Assembly: GCF_001625215.2 (NCBI RefSeq)
Contig: NC_030385.2
Coordinates: forward strand, 32,017,598 to 32,081,597
Source: Daucus carota subsp. sativus
Taxonomy: Eukaryota; Streptophyta; Magnoliopsida; Apiales; Apiaceae
Length of the DNA stretch: 64,000 bases
Reading direction: 5' to 3'
Shown here: in pieces, positions 22,901-35,463 of the stretch
Layout: each line of letters begins with the position of its first letter
Numbering within the stretch: position 1 is the stretch's first letter
Program-made: the position numbers and the translations under genes
Notes under the pieces: generated by a model
Databases searched by the model: none
Told to the model about the DNA's origin: nothing
What the model saw: only the letters and a program-made list of their open reading frames with translations

Positions 22901-25328
22901 ATAAGACGAGGCAGCGTCTGATGATGTCTGAAACTGTGGCAAAATGCATAAACGTCTAAAGTGTATTTAATGAGGAGGTTGCTTTTTATATGACGGATGT
23001 ACCCATGCTCTACCTTCTTATTTACCAAGGACGAAACTTCCTCCTTAACGACAATCGACAAACAGCAGCGCAGTTTGACATAATAATGAAAACTGCTTAT
23101 GTGGTTACATCATAAAGGTAAAAAGGAATTTAAAACGATATTCGAATATAATGTTCGAGAGAAATAATGTAATACAGTATATCATAGGCCGTTATATATT
23201 AATGTGGCCCATTCCATTATGATCAATTAGAGTATAACTAATTCGAGTATATTACGATCTATTTTTTGGATTTTAATCTAATTCGAAGGATAAGCACACA
23301 TGTTAAATTAAATAAATCTAGTATCATATTGTACGAGAAGACGAGTGTACGTGTTAAAACAATAATATGTAATTAGATCAACTATTTCTCAGTTAAAATT
23401 CACCGCATGGGGATGCTAATCTGCTCCAAATCACTATTAGGAAAACACCATTTTAATACGGAAATGCGGAAAAATCGATTATTATTGATATTAATACTAC
23501 ATACATGGTTATCCGTTTTTGATGAATATAGTTAACAGAAATTTCAAAGAAAGAAAAATGAAAAACAATTTTGCCAAATGTATATGTAAAGTAGACAAGT
23601 ACGTGTGGTAACTTGTTAAATAGGTGTTCAGAGTTCCGTCTGAGCTAGGTTAAACCGGGTTTGAGTGGTTAAGTTCAGGATTAAAATGATCTCATCCTTC
23701 TTTCTTTGCCTAATATCCCATCTTATAGTTTTTTAGATTCAGTTCTTTCGTACTTACTCCATCCCATTTTATTGCAATTTGTTTAACTTATATATCTTTA
23801 AAAAAAAAAAATATTAGACATAATTTTAATTACAGAAAAAGAGTTATTGACGGTTAGATAAGTGTATTTTGTAAATATGTTGTTGTAATAATTTTAAATA
23901 GATGTTACAGGTGAAAATTTCATCCTTTATGTGACATCCAACAAAAGAAGAAAGTGAATAATTTTTTTTAATCAAGTTTAAATTTATAATATAATATCTC
24001 GGGTCAGTTTTTTTTTTTGCCAGAATATCTCGGGTCAGTAAAATCAAACCCTAATTAGTCATTTTGTCGATATTGCAAAATTATAATGTACTGGCATACT
24101 TTTCTGATATATACTGGCATACTTTACGAGATATTATCAGGGAACCGATTATTCACCAAAGTCATGATAAAAATATATAAATTGCAACCACAGGAATTTC
24201 TAAACATACAAGAATTTGTTATGGAAGAACGCTTTTTGTGGATAATTTCATCCGTTCTGCCAGCTCTATAAAGTGAGAGTGAGGAGTAAGCAAGTCCAAA
24301 TCACAAGGAAATTTCGCATTTTGTTTGCTGATAAACAGCGACTCCTTCGAGTTTTGTGGCCATCTATTTACCCAGCATTAAGTTATTAAAAGCCAGCTCC
24401 TCATCGTCATGTCTTGGCTCATGCAATTAAATAAAAGTTGTAAAAGTTTCACAACCACTTGTAAATTAGAATAATTTTGGTGGACAGTAATAGTGCTGAT
24501 TCATGCACCTGTGACTTATGTGTCGGATTACACTATACATCTGCTGATATAAACGTACAAGTAAAACAAGTCGGCACATTTGTTTTCAACAATGACTACG
24601 CTAAGGTCGCACCAATTAAGACTTGGCTAGGAAGAGACTAGAACGAGGTGCAAGTGTTGTGAAATCGACACATTGTCTACCTAGCTCGGTCCACACCCAG
24701 TTTAGTATTAAGTATTGGTTGGCTGAGCAAAATTGTGTAGAAAGTTTGTTGGTGCATCAGTGCATGCGATGCGACCCGAGCCAACATATTTCGCACATTT
24801 CGTAGACTTATCGTCTCTTCCTAATTATTTGTTTATAAATTTCTAGATGATCGAGTGAGTTGCCCCTAATAATTGATTGATATTTTAATTTATTTATTGT
24901 TGGATCTATTTAGAAGTGTTATCAAAATTGTTGTATCTAGAGAAAAAACGTTGATAAAAAAGTGCTATTATGGGAACAGTTTTGCGAAAAAAAAAAAAGA
25001 AGTTTTTAAGCTAAAAAAATGTTGTTTAAATGGAAAACCTTTCTTACGGTACCTATGACCAATTATCATTGCCTATAAAAATTATGTTAAAATTCATCAA
25101 AAAGATTTTTACCACTGTAATGACAAATGACAGTATTGTGCGTGCTGGGAAATGGCTTTTCAATAAGAGTCAATTTTGCTTCTTTCCAAAATAGTTTAAT
25201 CGGTTAGTTATAAGTCTTACAGGATGTTTGACCCAGGCTTTTAAACCCGGCTTATGGAGTTATAAATTAGAAGTATTTATTCATGGTTTTTGTACAAAAA
25301 GTCGAAATACTTATGAAAAACTAATAAT
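22901..25328. other. Intergenic AT-rich region
   Basis: No supported gene on either strand. The segment near 23752-23800 (TACTCCATCCCATTTTATT) looks like a single end of a Stowaway-like MITE. The remaining short frames have no family features. Confidence 0.45.
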
Positions 25329-25330
25329 AC

Positions 25331-25692
25331 AGTTAAACCTCTTTAAAGTAATATTTTTTGGACCGGGAAAATATATTACTTTACCGAATTTTATTATTTT
25401 ATCAAATTTCTATATGTTTATAAATTATAATTCATTATTTTTAAAAACAAGAATCAGTTAAATGCAATGTATTTAATTTAAAATTATTTTTAAAATAATT
25501 AATCATATGTGAAAACTAAATTCATGCATGCACTAGATGTTGAGTATACATGTTACAACATGAGCAAAACATACCGAAATTATTTATCGTTTAAATAAGG
25601 TCGAGGATGAGGTTAATTTTTGCCTTGGTGGAAAGAAAAAACAAACTACTATAGATTCATATTTTAAAAAGGACTGAATTTTGAATTCATAT

Positions 25693-25742
<50 letters not shown>

Positions 25743-25914
25743 GAATTATTACTTCACATATTAACCGGGCCTTTAATGAATTTCTAAAATTTTATTATCT
25801 TATACTTTTAGCGAAAATATTACTTTACGACATTGGCCCAAGTTGGGACCGACAAAATTTATTACTTAAGCGAGGTTATTACTTTATCGGATATTACTTA
25901 ATCGAGGTTTAACT
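25331..25914. mobile_element. Non-autonomous TIR element with TA flanks
   Basis: Left end TA|CAGTTAAACCTC and right end GAGGTTTAACTG|TA are perfect inverted repeats, and similarity of the arms continues inward (AAAGTAAT and ATTACTTTA motifs repeated on both sides). The interior is non-coding and includes a (TA)n run. TA flanks suggest a Tc1/mariner-like target duplication; assignment is by structure only. Confidence 0.65.
25699..25736. repeat. (TA)n microsatellite
   Basis: About 19 uninterrupted TA units, inside the TIR element. Confidence 0.95.
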
Positions 25915-26881
25915 GTATTTAGATTTTGTTTCATAGCTTCTATTTTTTCTCAAACACTTTTATCACTTCTTTGCCTGATTTGCTTAATAAATACATTCAG
26001 GCTGGTACACCAAGCAATTATTCTAAATATTTATTACTCGTGCAGTTATACTAAAAAACTTATCATCAAAAATTTAATGTTAATACTATCTTCTAATTAT
26101 TTTTAGAAAATTTTATAGTATAATCAACACGTATTTTAATAGTTTTGTATAGTACGATTTCAAAAACTATTATGAAAATTTTCATCCTTCATGATAAAAG
26201 TATAATATTTAAATTTTATAAAAATAAATTGTAAAATTATTATTTTAAAATAAGAATAATTATAAAAAAAATAGGGGATAGAGAGAATCTTTTGTGCGCA
26301 TAGCTATTTAAATTTTAAATAGCAAAACCATAGTCTGGTTTACTGTGGGAAAAGAACATGGTTTTACTTTTGAGTATAGATTGCTCATATGACTATGACT
26401 ATATGAGCAATAGCCAATTATCCTAGAACTAAATTAATGGCAAAATCGTAATATTCGCTTCATGTAGGACCTAATCTTAATCTTATAAGTCAGGCTATAA
26501 TTGTTACGATTTTGCGTCACGGCATCACACAGCTATATTCGCATATTTGAAGGAATAAACCCTTTCATTTTATTTATTCAAGTTTATTGAAAACATGTGC
26601 CCCTTGCTATTTATATTATGTGGCATAATGGTTGGACCAGACGACTCCATTTCCCTACATAAATCATTTGCTACTCCTTTGTAACAATGTTCATCGTACT
26701 CTTGGTCATGGAATATGCGCACGTCTATTTTAATATATATTATTATATTCTCCAGCATTATAGTGGCAAATAATACAGAACACTTCGTTTCATGAAATTT
26801 AATTTATTTATCAGGATGTGTCCTTGTGTGGTTTGCTCTCTTCTTCTCTCTTGCAGACCAGCTCATTTGCTTGGTGGATAA
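25915..26881. other. Intergenic AT-rich region, no gene seen
   Basis: Only short stop-rich frames. Nothing in it was recognised. Confidence 0.45.
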
Positions 26882-27130
26882 AGGGGCCGTTTAGGTGAAC
26901 TTAAAACAAGTGTTTATTGCTTAAAATAAACAAGTTGAGTAGAAGTTAGAAGCAAGCTAAGATTTATAAGTGATTAAAGTGTTTGGTAAATAAGTAGAAA
27001 TCCTGAAACAAAAGCTAGAATTCCTAGCTTTTTATAAGTGCTTCTTGGCTTTTTACACAAACAGTACGAATAAGTGCTTTTAACTTATAAGCTGATATGT
27101 CCGGCTTAAAATGGGTTGCCAAACACCCTC
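26882..27130. mobile_element. hAT-like MITE candidate
   Basis: Starts GGGGCCGTTTAGGTG and ends GCCAAACACCCTC, imperfect inverted ends of the GGGYGTTTGGC type. The interior has many AAGTGCTT/AAGCACTT-like and TTATAAGT motifs common in such MITEs. A clean 8-bp target duplication could not be fixed. Confidence 0.5.
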
Positions 27131-28823
27131 AAAATAATTTATAGACTTTATTCATGTTGGGCCCGCGTCTTGTATTCTCATTTGCTCGGAGGAGAAGGCT
27201 ACTTAACGTAATGACTAGCCCAATAGTACGAGGGCCTGAGGCTAATGAGCAAGTCCAATGCATCGCGTGACAGTGAATGCTACTATTACTGTTATTTATT
27301 TATTTTTTTGATAAATGAGATTATTGTTTTTATTATATCGAATTTTTATGAACTACTATATTCAATGTGCTATGCTTAAAAATGATTGATCCATACCTCA
27401 TTTTTTACATTATCAATATTTATGACGGAGATCAAGAATTGAATGATATTATAGTGTACTTTATCAAATATCAAAATTATATTATATTACATTGGATAAA
27501 GGTTGTCGTGAAATTTATATTGAATAAATTGGGGCAAGATCCTAACAATATTTTACTTTATTATATTGATGGATTTAAGAGAAGTCACGTTTTCTTGAAT
27601 CTGGACAATTCTCACGAGTTGTCTGCGAATATATTCAGTTAAAAACATTATTCTTATAAATTAATTTTTACACATTTTTCTAATATTTATATGTTTCTCT
27701 TTTGTCACTCCAGTTATTGTGTATTTAGAAATTTAGCATTCAATTATAATTTCTTTTATTTTACTTACTGGTGTTAGGTTCTTTTTACCACTAAAGTTAA
27801 GTTCGACTTTGATTATTAACATTGTATTAATTCTTTATAGCATTATTACAATATAGTGGTAATATGTAATATTTTGATAATTTGATATATGTCTATATCA
27901 TTATATATAATAGTTTTTATGTACACAATATCGTTTATCTTCGATGGAAAGAGTTTGATACGCAGTTTACGGGTTCTGAATGATGCATGATAGAGGACAA
28001 TCATCGAAGATTGAGTTTTCCTCTTTATTTATTTATTTTTATCTTGAAAATCGTATTAAAATTTATGAAGATAAATTTAAGAGAAATCTTAGGATAAACT
28101 AATGGATTGAAACCTTAATAGTGAAATGCATCATATTACTCGATTAGACTTTCTAAAATTCTAATTACGATTTTTCCTGATTTCAATATTCTATCGCCTC
28201 ATTTTATGTTATTATTGTTGTATATAAAAACATAAACATACATCACATAATCAAAATATTACATACTATCACTATGTATAAATGATGCTGCAAAAAATTA
28301 TCATAATACTAATAACCATATCTGAACCTAAGTTAGTGACTAAAAACAAATATAAACAACATTAATGCATTTAGTTGAGTGGTAGGTTTCTAAAAATATA
28401 ATAAGTTGGGTGACAAAAAAAATCAATTTTTCCTTCTTACTAATTTCATTTTGCTACATAATATTTAAATTTTTTAATGATAATAAATACCATCAACTTT
28501 TTAACCATAATTTCAAAGGATAATGAAAACTTGGGATAATGTTTTGGGTTCATAGAATTTTCCAATATGAAATGAAATACCATCATATTTTTAGAATAAT
28601 TTAAAATTTTACTTTAAATTTTTGATACAATTTTTAAAATTCAAGCGAATATACCTGTATATCATGAATGATTGAATACATATGTTTTGTTGTTAAAATC
28701 TCAATTAAATACAATACGATAAGATTTGCTTTCTCAAAAAAACATGACTTGTTCAGCAATTATGTTTTAAAAATGTATTTATCACTCTTTTTAAATTATT
28801 ATAATTAAAAGATATCATTTATA
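27131..28823. other. Intergenic AT-rich region
   Basis: No gene supported; a plus-strand frame at 27367-27642 has no recognisable family. GAGCAAGTCCAATGCAT at 27250 is a single end of the Tourist-like family that occurs complete at 60985-61335. Confidence 0.45.
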
Positions 28824-29074
28824 CTCTCTCTGTCCCATTAAATTTATACATTTCTTTTTAACTGCTCGACATGCACTCCAATACTCTTATAAAACATACT
28901 TATATAACTTATTTTTAAAATTTTCTTTTTTCGTATAAATATATAACATTCAAACATTTATTCATAAAAGAAAAATCTTAAAAATAAGTTATAGAAGTAC
29001 ACTTTACCGGAGCATTAAAGTCCGTGCCGCGTCCCCGTCCCCCAAATGTATATAACCCAGGGGGACGGAAGGAG
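28824..29074. mobile_element. Stowaway-like MITE
   Basis: TA|CTCTCTCTGTCCC at the left and GGGGGACGGAAGGAG|TA at the right form the typical Stowaway ends with a TA target duplication. It is 251 bp and non-coding, with the arms similar inward (TTTATACATT and AATGTATATAA). Confidence 0.82.
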
Positions 29075-29540
29075 TATTAATTATAACAAAACTATATTAG
29101 ATATATTAAAAATAATATATTTCAAGAAGGAATCTTGTATCGTACGAGTAATAAAATAAAATAAATATAATGGAAGAATTGATATATTTCAAAAAGTATT
29201 TTTTTTTCCCACGAAAAGTACTTTTTTTAGAAAAAAGAATTAACTGAATCGAGACCCAGAGTACTTGTTATATCTCCTCTCTCCTCCGGCCTCCGTTTTT
29301 CGCCTCGCCGCAGCTAACAAGGTCAGTTATCTCTCCCACTTGTTCCTGTTCGTGTCTCTCTCTTTCCCCACAAATACATATCAAACATTTTCAACGTAGT
29401 ATTGAATTCGCTTCTATTTATTTAAAACCTAGCATAAGTTCCCCTAATTTTCAGTATCTAAAACCCTAGCTATTCAAACTCTTGCGCAAATTGCGTTCAA
29501 TTTGCAGGTGATTTTTCATTTTGTCGTTGTACAAACCCAA

Positions 29541-32500
29541 ATGGCCTTACTGTTCAAGGTAATTTTACTTTCGAGCTCATTGCACGCATCATTTCGTGTG
29601 TTTTTTCGACGTTGTTTGAGCTGTGGTACATGTAAGAGATGCATTACATGTTGATGTAGCATTTTTAATTGATGCACAAGCTTACCGGATCTTACATTGC
29701 TTGTATATGATTGGAAGCTAATTAGAAATAAATTTTTTGGAAGCTAATTAGTAAGAAAATGATGGAACGAAACTTGACTAAGTATTGTTTATTTCTGAAA
29801 GTCGCTACAGAGGTAGATTAAGAAAGTGTGACATCTTATTAATTTTATGTCGAATTTGATGTTTAGGGTTAAATCAAAAAAGAAATCACATTATTGTGGA
29901 AGTTAATTGGCACCTAAGTGTAGTCTACTGATCCTTTTTTATTATGTATTTTATGATCAATATGCCTATGTTATATTTCCAACAGACACAAGTTTTGCCT
30001 ATATTTGAGAAATAGGGTAGTATGGTTGGACATATAATTAGCAGATAATTATCTGACTGCGAGAGAGATGAAAAGAGTGGGGAAATAAACCTTGACAAAG
30101 TATTATTTATGACCTGAGCGGAGGTAGAAGACATATGATGTGGGCACCTTACTAGTACTAAATTGTTGTATTTAGCATATAAACTAAAAAAAATTGTATT
30201 TCAATATGGAACTTAATTGTTATATACATGTAAGTTACTGGTTGTTCCATTATGTATTTTTGTACAAAACCTAAGTTTTGGATCGTGTCTATGGTTGGAA
30301 CTTGTGGCATATAGGTATAGGTTATTTCTGACTATACACATATCTATTTAGTATTGATGTTCATCTACTTTGTTTATTTTAAGCCTTTTGCTGTAGTATT
30401 TTCTTATATAAGCATCCAAGATAGCCTTTCTGTTTACATTTTTTTTCAAAGTTGTTTATGCCCATGTGTTGTTATTTTCTTCTTCACTGTTAGGATCCAA
30501 ACAAGATCTCTGCGTATAGGGATAGAAGGTTTCAAGGTTCACAAGAAGAATTTGAGCATGCTCTCCTGACTTCAACAACTGTTTATGTTGGCAACATGTC
30601 TTTCTACACAACTGAAGAACAAGCATACGAACTGTTCTCTCGAGCTGGAGAAATCAAAAAAATCGTAATGGGATTAGATAAGAACACTAAAACTCCTTGT
30701 GGTTTTTGCTTTATTATGTAAGTTCCCTATCTTTACAATTGTTTCTGGAGTGTTGTGTTTCTTTTGCAGTTTCTTGTGCTTTTAGACATGCAAACTTCCA
30801 TGCATTTTGTCCTAAGGTTGTTTGCGATTATGATATGTTGCTATAAAATATTATTGCTCTCGTCGGTAGTTCTGAAGACTCAAATCTTCTAGATGTATGA
30901 ATTTCTCAGGCAGTATTATTTGGTGTTGGACTTTTATCATCATATTTTTATAAGTTGATGATTTATTGTGGTCTCTTATTCAGGGTATTTCTGCCCCTGT
31001 TAGCTGCTGAAGTTATTTAACATCGTGTTGTTTTTTATTTAGTTGAAACACAGTCTCTTAGCCAATAAATAACTAAAAGGGAGTAAGTGTTAAAGTTCTA
31101 GGCTAATGCAGCTCTGTGATACATTTCTGTAGGTACTATTCTAGAGATGATGCTGAAGATGCTGTTAAATATATAAGTGGGACAATACTTGATGATCGAC
31201 CTATTCGTGTGGATTTTGATTGGGGTTTTCAAGAAGGAAGACAATGGGGACGTGGTCGAAGTGGTGGCCAGGTGATTTATCTTTTAATTGTTACTTGAGT
31301 TTCTACACTCAAAGCTGCACTACATCTGACACGAATCTTATTTTTCAGGTGCGCGATGAATATCGCACTGACTATGATCCTGATATCCTTTTAAGCATAT
31401 AAGATTTTATTCTTGTCCTCTTCAACTATGCCACTTATAGTTTTCAACAAGCAGTGACTTGCTACATTTGGACCACCTAGTCACTTTAATCAACATTTTA
31501 AGTCCCTCTTTCTATCTGCAGTCATCATCTACTGCACATCTTCTCTTTCTTCTACTCCATGGTATAAGATTGTAAAAGTCTGCCTCTGTGTCCTAGGCAG
31601 GCCCGGCTCAATCATAAAAGAGGCCCTGTGCTAAACTTAAATGTTGGGCCCTTTTATTGAAAACAATTCACACCGCATAAATACTTTCAGTACATCCTTA
31701 AGAGAAAAATCTAGATTTCTGTTACATTGATCATAACTTAACTATAATTTACATATTTTATTATATAAAAAAATTAGTAATCACCAAACTCTCTTATGTT
31801 TTATTTACGTGTCTTCTTTTCTCTAGAGTTGGGTGCGATTCTGTCCAATACATATAACATATATACCGGGCCTAGACTTATTGGAGGCCCTTGAAAATTT
31901 TCGTCCCTGTGCCTTTGGGCTGACTGCACAGGTTAATAGCTGGCCCTGGTCCTAGGTCGAAGTTATGTGTGCTGTCAGAGCCGTGCCTGAGGGTGTTCCA
32001 AGTGTTCAACGGAACAGGGCTCAAAATTTTGAGGGGCCCATTTTTTAGTGCCTTATACACATAATAATATAGTCTTGGAAAAAAAAGTAATTATAATTTC
32101 ATTTCAAAAAAGAAAAATGCAGATAGAATAAAGTTTAAAAAATAATACGCGCTAACTAGTTATCAATTATAATTATAAGTAAACTTAAAACATGTTATAT
32201 TGATCTTAAAGATTAAAATTAATCATAATAATTTAATATAGACTACTAATCTTACTTATTTCATTGAACTATAATACAACCGTGAACACTAAGGTTTTGT
32301 AGACAACTTCTACATTTTATCATTTTTTTAGTAATTCAATTCTTAGGTGATTAAATTATTTTATTTTATAACTACATGCAATGTTTACATATTAAATGAA
32401 AAATATTAACTTATAAAATTACATTGATTAAATTATATATTTATATAAAATTTAAATAGGTTTACATATAAATTAGGTTTATGTCATTGTTTTTTTGTTT

Positions 32501-35463
32501 ATAATGATTACATCTTATTAATTATGTACTTGTAATTTATCTCTTGATTTTCGATATATTTAAATTATATTATAAAAGAAGATATTTAGTTAATTTTTGG
32601 ATTTTATTTACTTTATTATTTTATTTTATTTTAATTATAGGGCACCCGTCTAAAATTTTGTACAAAGCAACATAAAATCTCAGGCACGGCTCTGTGTGCT
32701 GTGAACCACCTGGCTCCATTTTTGTGCATTATCTCTGCCTGTTCAGTATATATTTTCATCCCTTGAAAATTTTCGTCCCCTGAAAATTTTCGTCCCCGTG
32801 CCTTTGGGCTGACTGCACAGGTTAATAGCTGGCCCTGGTCCTAGGTCGAAGTTATGTGTGCTGTGAACCACCTGGCTCCATTTTTGTGCATTATCTCTGC
32901 CTGTTCAGTATATATTTTAGTTCTGTAATTGCTTCTCATTCGTTTAATTGTCATTACAAGAAATGAAGTTGGTCAGTTTAGCTTTTAAGCAACCCAGTAT
33001 CATTAAGAAAATACATATCATTCTTTAGTGATGGAGCAATATCCTTAAGCTATAATCAGTGCTGTATATGTATCTCAATTACCCCCTATACAAATCTTAC
33101 CATTCGAGCACTTTGTTTTGTGAACAACCAGTTAGGACTTAGGAGTGACCAAGTCCAGCACATCACATGATAATAGTTTCGGTTTACGTATTATGCAGTG
33201 ATATGTTTCTATTTACGAAGGTGGTAGCATTATTGTAGAACTTTGATATGTTTAAATACAAATTTATTGAATGCTCCAGTATTAAATTAATGTATTCTGG
33301 GCCAAGGTCTACTTGTCCCAATGTGTATTAGTTGAATCTTTACTTCTCCTTAACTAGCTGTACGCAGAGGTGGTTATGGAAAATTAGTTCAGAAGGAGCT
33401 GGAAGCACAAAGGGAACTAGTAGATTACGGTGTAGGGTCTCTGGGCTCTTTTCCACCTGTTATGCCATCTAATTGTAAGTTCAGAACTTTATCTATTTGT
33501 AATTTGCAATGCAATATTGTTACATAACTATCACTCCACTCTTGGGATTTGACTTGCATTTAACTACCAAGAGCTCGATGCTATTATGCGATTTAATGGA
33601 AGGTCACCAGTTTGTTAAAACTTTGCCATTTTTTAAATTATTATTTTTTGAGGGGGGATGATTGAAGGTGGTCCCTTCCTTTAGTTACTTAAAGGACACA
33701 ACTAGGGGTCGCTGAAGGTCAGCTGCCCCCATTGCCCACACATCCATTGAATCAATTTTAAAATAAATAACATGGACACAGACACACACACGCACACACA
33801 CTGCTTCTTTAGTTCTTGTATTTAAGAATAGAATCTCTTAATATGTTATTTACGCAGCATGAAAATTATATATATGTACGTGCATGTATGACTTTCAACT
33901 GTTATGATAAAGTTGATGCTTGATAGTTGATAGTAATCTAAACGTACTTTAACTTTGAATTGGAAATAGAAGTATGTGTTAATAATATCATTTATGGATT
34001 TTACTAATTTAATTGATTTAAATTATATCAATATATCCTTTTTCTGTAAATTGTTTCTTCCTCCTTTAATCCTGTCTCTTCTCTGTTTGTAATTGATGTA
34101 GAGTGTAGAGAATACTGGAAAAAGTGTTTCTTATATGTGTCATGTAAGTGTAATATTGTGCGTCTCTTAAGGTGAAATCGCAGGTTGTCTTCACTAAACC
34201 CTGTGAAAGAGTAACGACACTAAGAAACATGATGTATATAGGGCTCAACAGCCTACCTTTATGATATAATTAGTCTTAAGGATATGGAAACAATAGACAT
34301 TTCGTTCAGCGGATTAGATAAGGCCTATCTTATGTATGACATTTGCAAATTAGTTAGGGAAAGTCGATAACCTTTTTCAAGAAAAAACAAGTGATGTTAC
34401 AAAGTTGTTCGTGGTAATTACCTGGTTTAAGAGGCTAATAGACTATAGTGGTGGACCTGTCTTTTCCTTCTCACATTTTCAGATCAAAGTAAAATAGTAA
34501 AATAATAATAATTGTATAGATGGAATTGTTCACTGGCTCTTACCCTTTTAGCTGTTAATAAATGCCTTTGTGGCTCGTCTTGTTGACCAGGATGGAAGGT
34601 TTGTTTATAATTGTTTCAGATTGCAGTTTGCATGTTTGAATTTTATTCACTATCCTGAATTTCCATGTTCTTTTTGTCTGTCTTGGCATTAATGCTTTTT
34701 GGGTCGTCTGAATGTATTCTATAGATGGTAGAAACAGTGGAAGACAGGGCTATGGCGGTTCTAGTCGACAAGGTAGAGGAGGTATTGATCTTTTAAAGAA
34801 TCAATTAGCATCCCAAATCATTTCTATGATTATGTTATTGCTGTAAAAAATATTTAAATTTGCATTATGTATGGAAAATTAGATTATCAGCGGAAGAGAC
34901 ATCGGGAAGATGACCGTTTTGGACCAGAGATCACCAAAAGAACTTCAGATCATGATTCTCGTAGAAATTCTGATCATGACTCCAGACCGGTAAAAACTAA
35001 ACACCAATGCTCACATGTCGCAGTTACTTATATTTTCTGTAGCTAACACATATATTTAGGTCTCGACATAACAAAATTTGTATATTAGATTTGCTGTATC
35101 TACTATTTAGTGATGCCCAGAGCGGGCTGTGGTCAAAGATGGGGATGTTGCCTTTCATCTCTTACTGCAACAAATTGAAAGTTTCAATGCTCATTACTGG
35201 CATTTGTCTGATGCAGCTAATTGAAAATTGCTAATATTTAACTTTTACTTGGGCCCTTTTTTGTGTCCGAGGACAAACAAAAAAAGTCCTTTGCTAATTG
35301 TTCCTGTCCTTTAACTTGCCTGAAATTTTGATCCATATTATTTCCTATTAACCAGGAAAAGAATCCACGTTTCCGAGAAAGTGGTGACCAGGAAAAGAAT
35401 CCACGTTTCCGTGAAAGTGGCGATTCTGACGAGGATGAAGACGATCGGAAAAGACGCCCTTAG
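29541..35463 (+). CDS. CBP20: Nuclear cap-binding protein subunit 2 (CBP20)
   Basis: Eight exons (29541-29558, 30494-30717, 31133-31271, 31349-31382, 33364-33474, 34725-34781, 34883-34989, 35356-35463) give 265 residues without phase conflict. CBP20 binds the m7G cap of nascent RNA and, with CBP80, promotes splicing, miRNA processing and export. An RRM spans about 34-112, with RNP2 VYVGNM and RNP1 GFCFIMY. Tyr14 and Tyr37 are at the cap-stacking positions, and [13 protein letters not shown] and [20 protein letters not shown] are highly conserved. The tail is basic and acidic, with a YQRKRHRED nuclear-localisation-like patch and a duplicated [11 protein letters not shown]. Exon 4 ends in an AT-AC U12-type intron (31383-33363), as in Arabidopsis CBP20. 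Length is close to the Arabidopsis protein (about 257). The gene looks intact. Confidence 0.96.
31598..31948. mobile_element. hAT-like non-autonomous element 1 (CBP20 intron)
   Basis: Ends CAGGCCCGGCT and AGCTGGCCCTG are inverted repeats, flanked by the 8-bp duplication GTCCTAGG (31590-31597 and 31949-31956). It is 351 bp and non-coding. An 8-bp duplication is characteristic of the hAT superfamily. Confidence 0.85.
31976..32694. mobile_element. hAT-like non-autonomous element 2 (CBP20 intron)
   Basis: Ends CAGAGCCGTGCCTGAG and CTCAGGCACGGCTCTG are perfect 16-bp inverted repeats, flanked by the 8-bp duplication TGTGCTGT (31968-31975 and 32695-32702). It is 719 bp, AT-rich and non-coding. Confidence 0.93.
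32778..32919. repeat. Second copy of the 31891-32752 segment, lacking hAT element 2
   Basis: GAAAATTTTCGTCCC...CCTTTGGGCTGACTGCACAG...GTCCTAGGTCGAAGTTATG...TGTGCTGTGAACCACC...CAGTATATATTTT repeats the sequence around 31891-31975 joined directly to 32703-32752. It carries only one TGTGCTGT, that is, the unoccupied hAT target, plus the right end of hAT element 1. Confidence 0.92.
33475..34724 (+). other. CBP20 intron 5
   Basis: GT-AG intron of 1250 bp (GTAAGT ... TCTATAG). It contains a short (CA)n-like run near 33775-33800 and no other recognised feature. Confidence 0.7.

Larger units (their letters stand above)
31383..33363 (+). other. U12-type AT-AC intron of CBP20
   Basis: The donor is ATATCCTTTT directly after CCTG. 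The branch site TCTCCTTAAC lies at about 33345-33354 and the intron ends GTAC before GCAGAGG. Joining here restores the conserved DPGRGGYGK reading frame, while no GT-AG pair does. These are the consensus elements recognised by the minor spliceosome. At 1981 bp it is unusually long, most of the length coming from the two hAT-like insertions and a duplicated segment. Confidence 0.93.
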
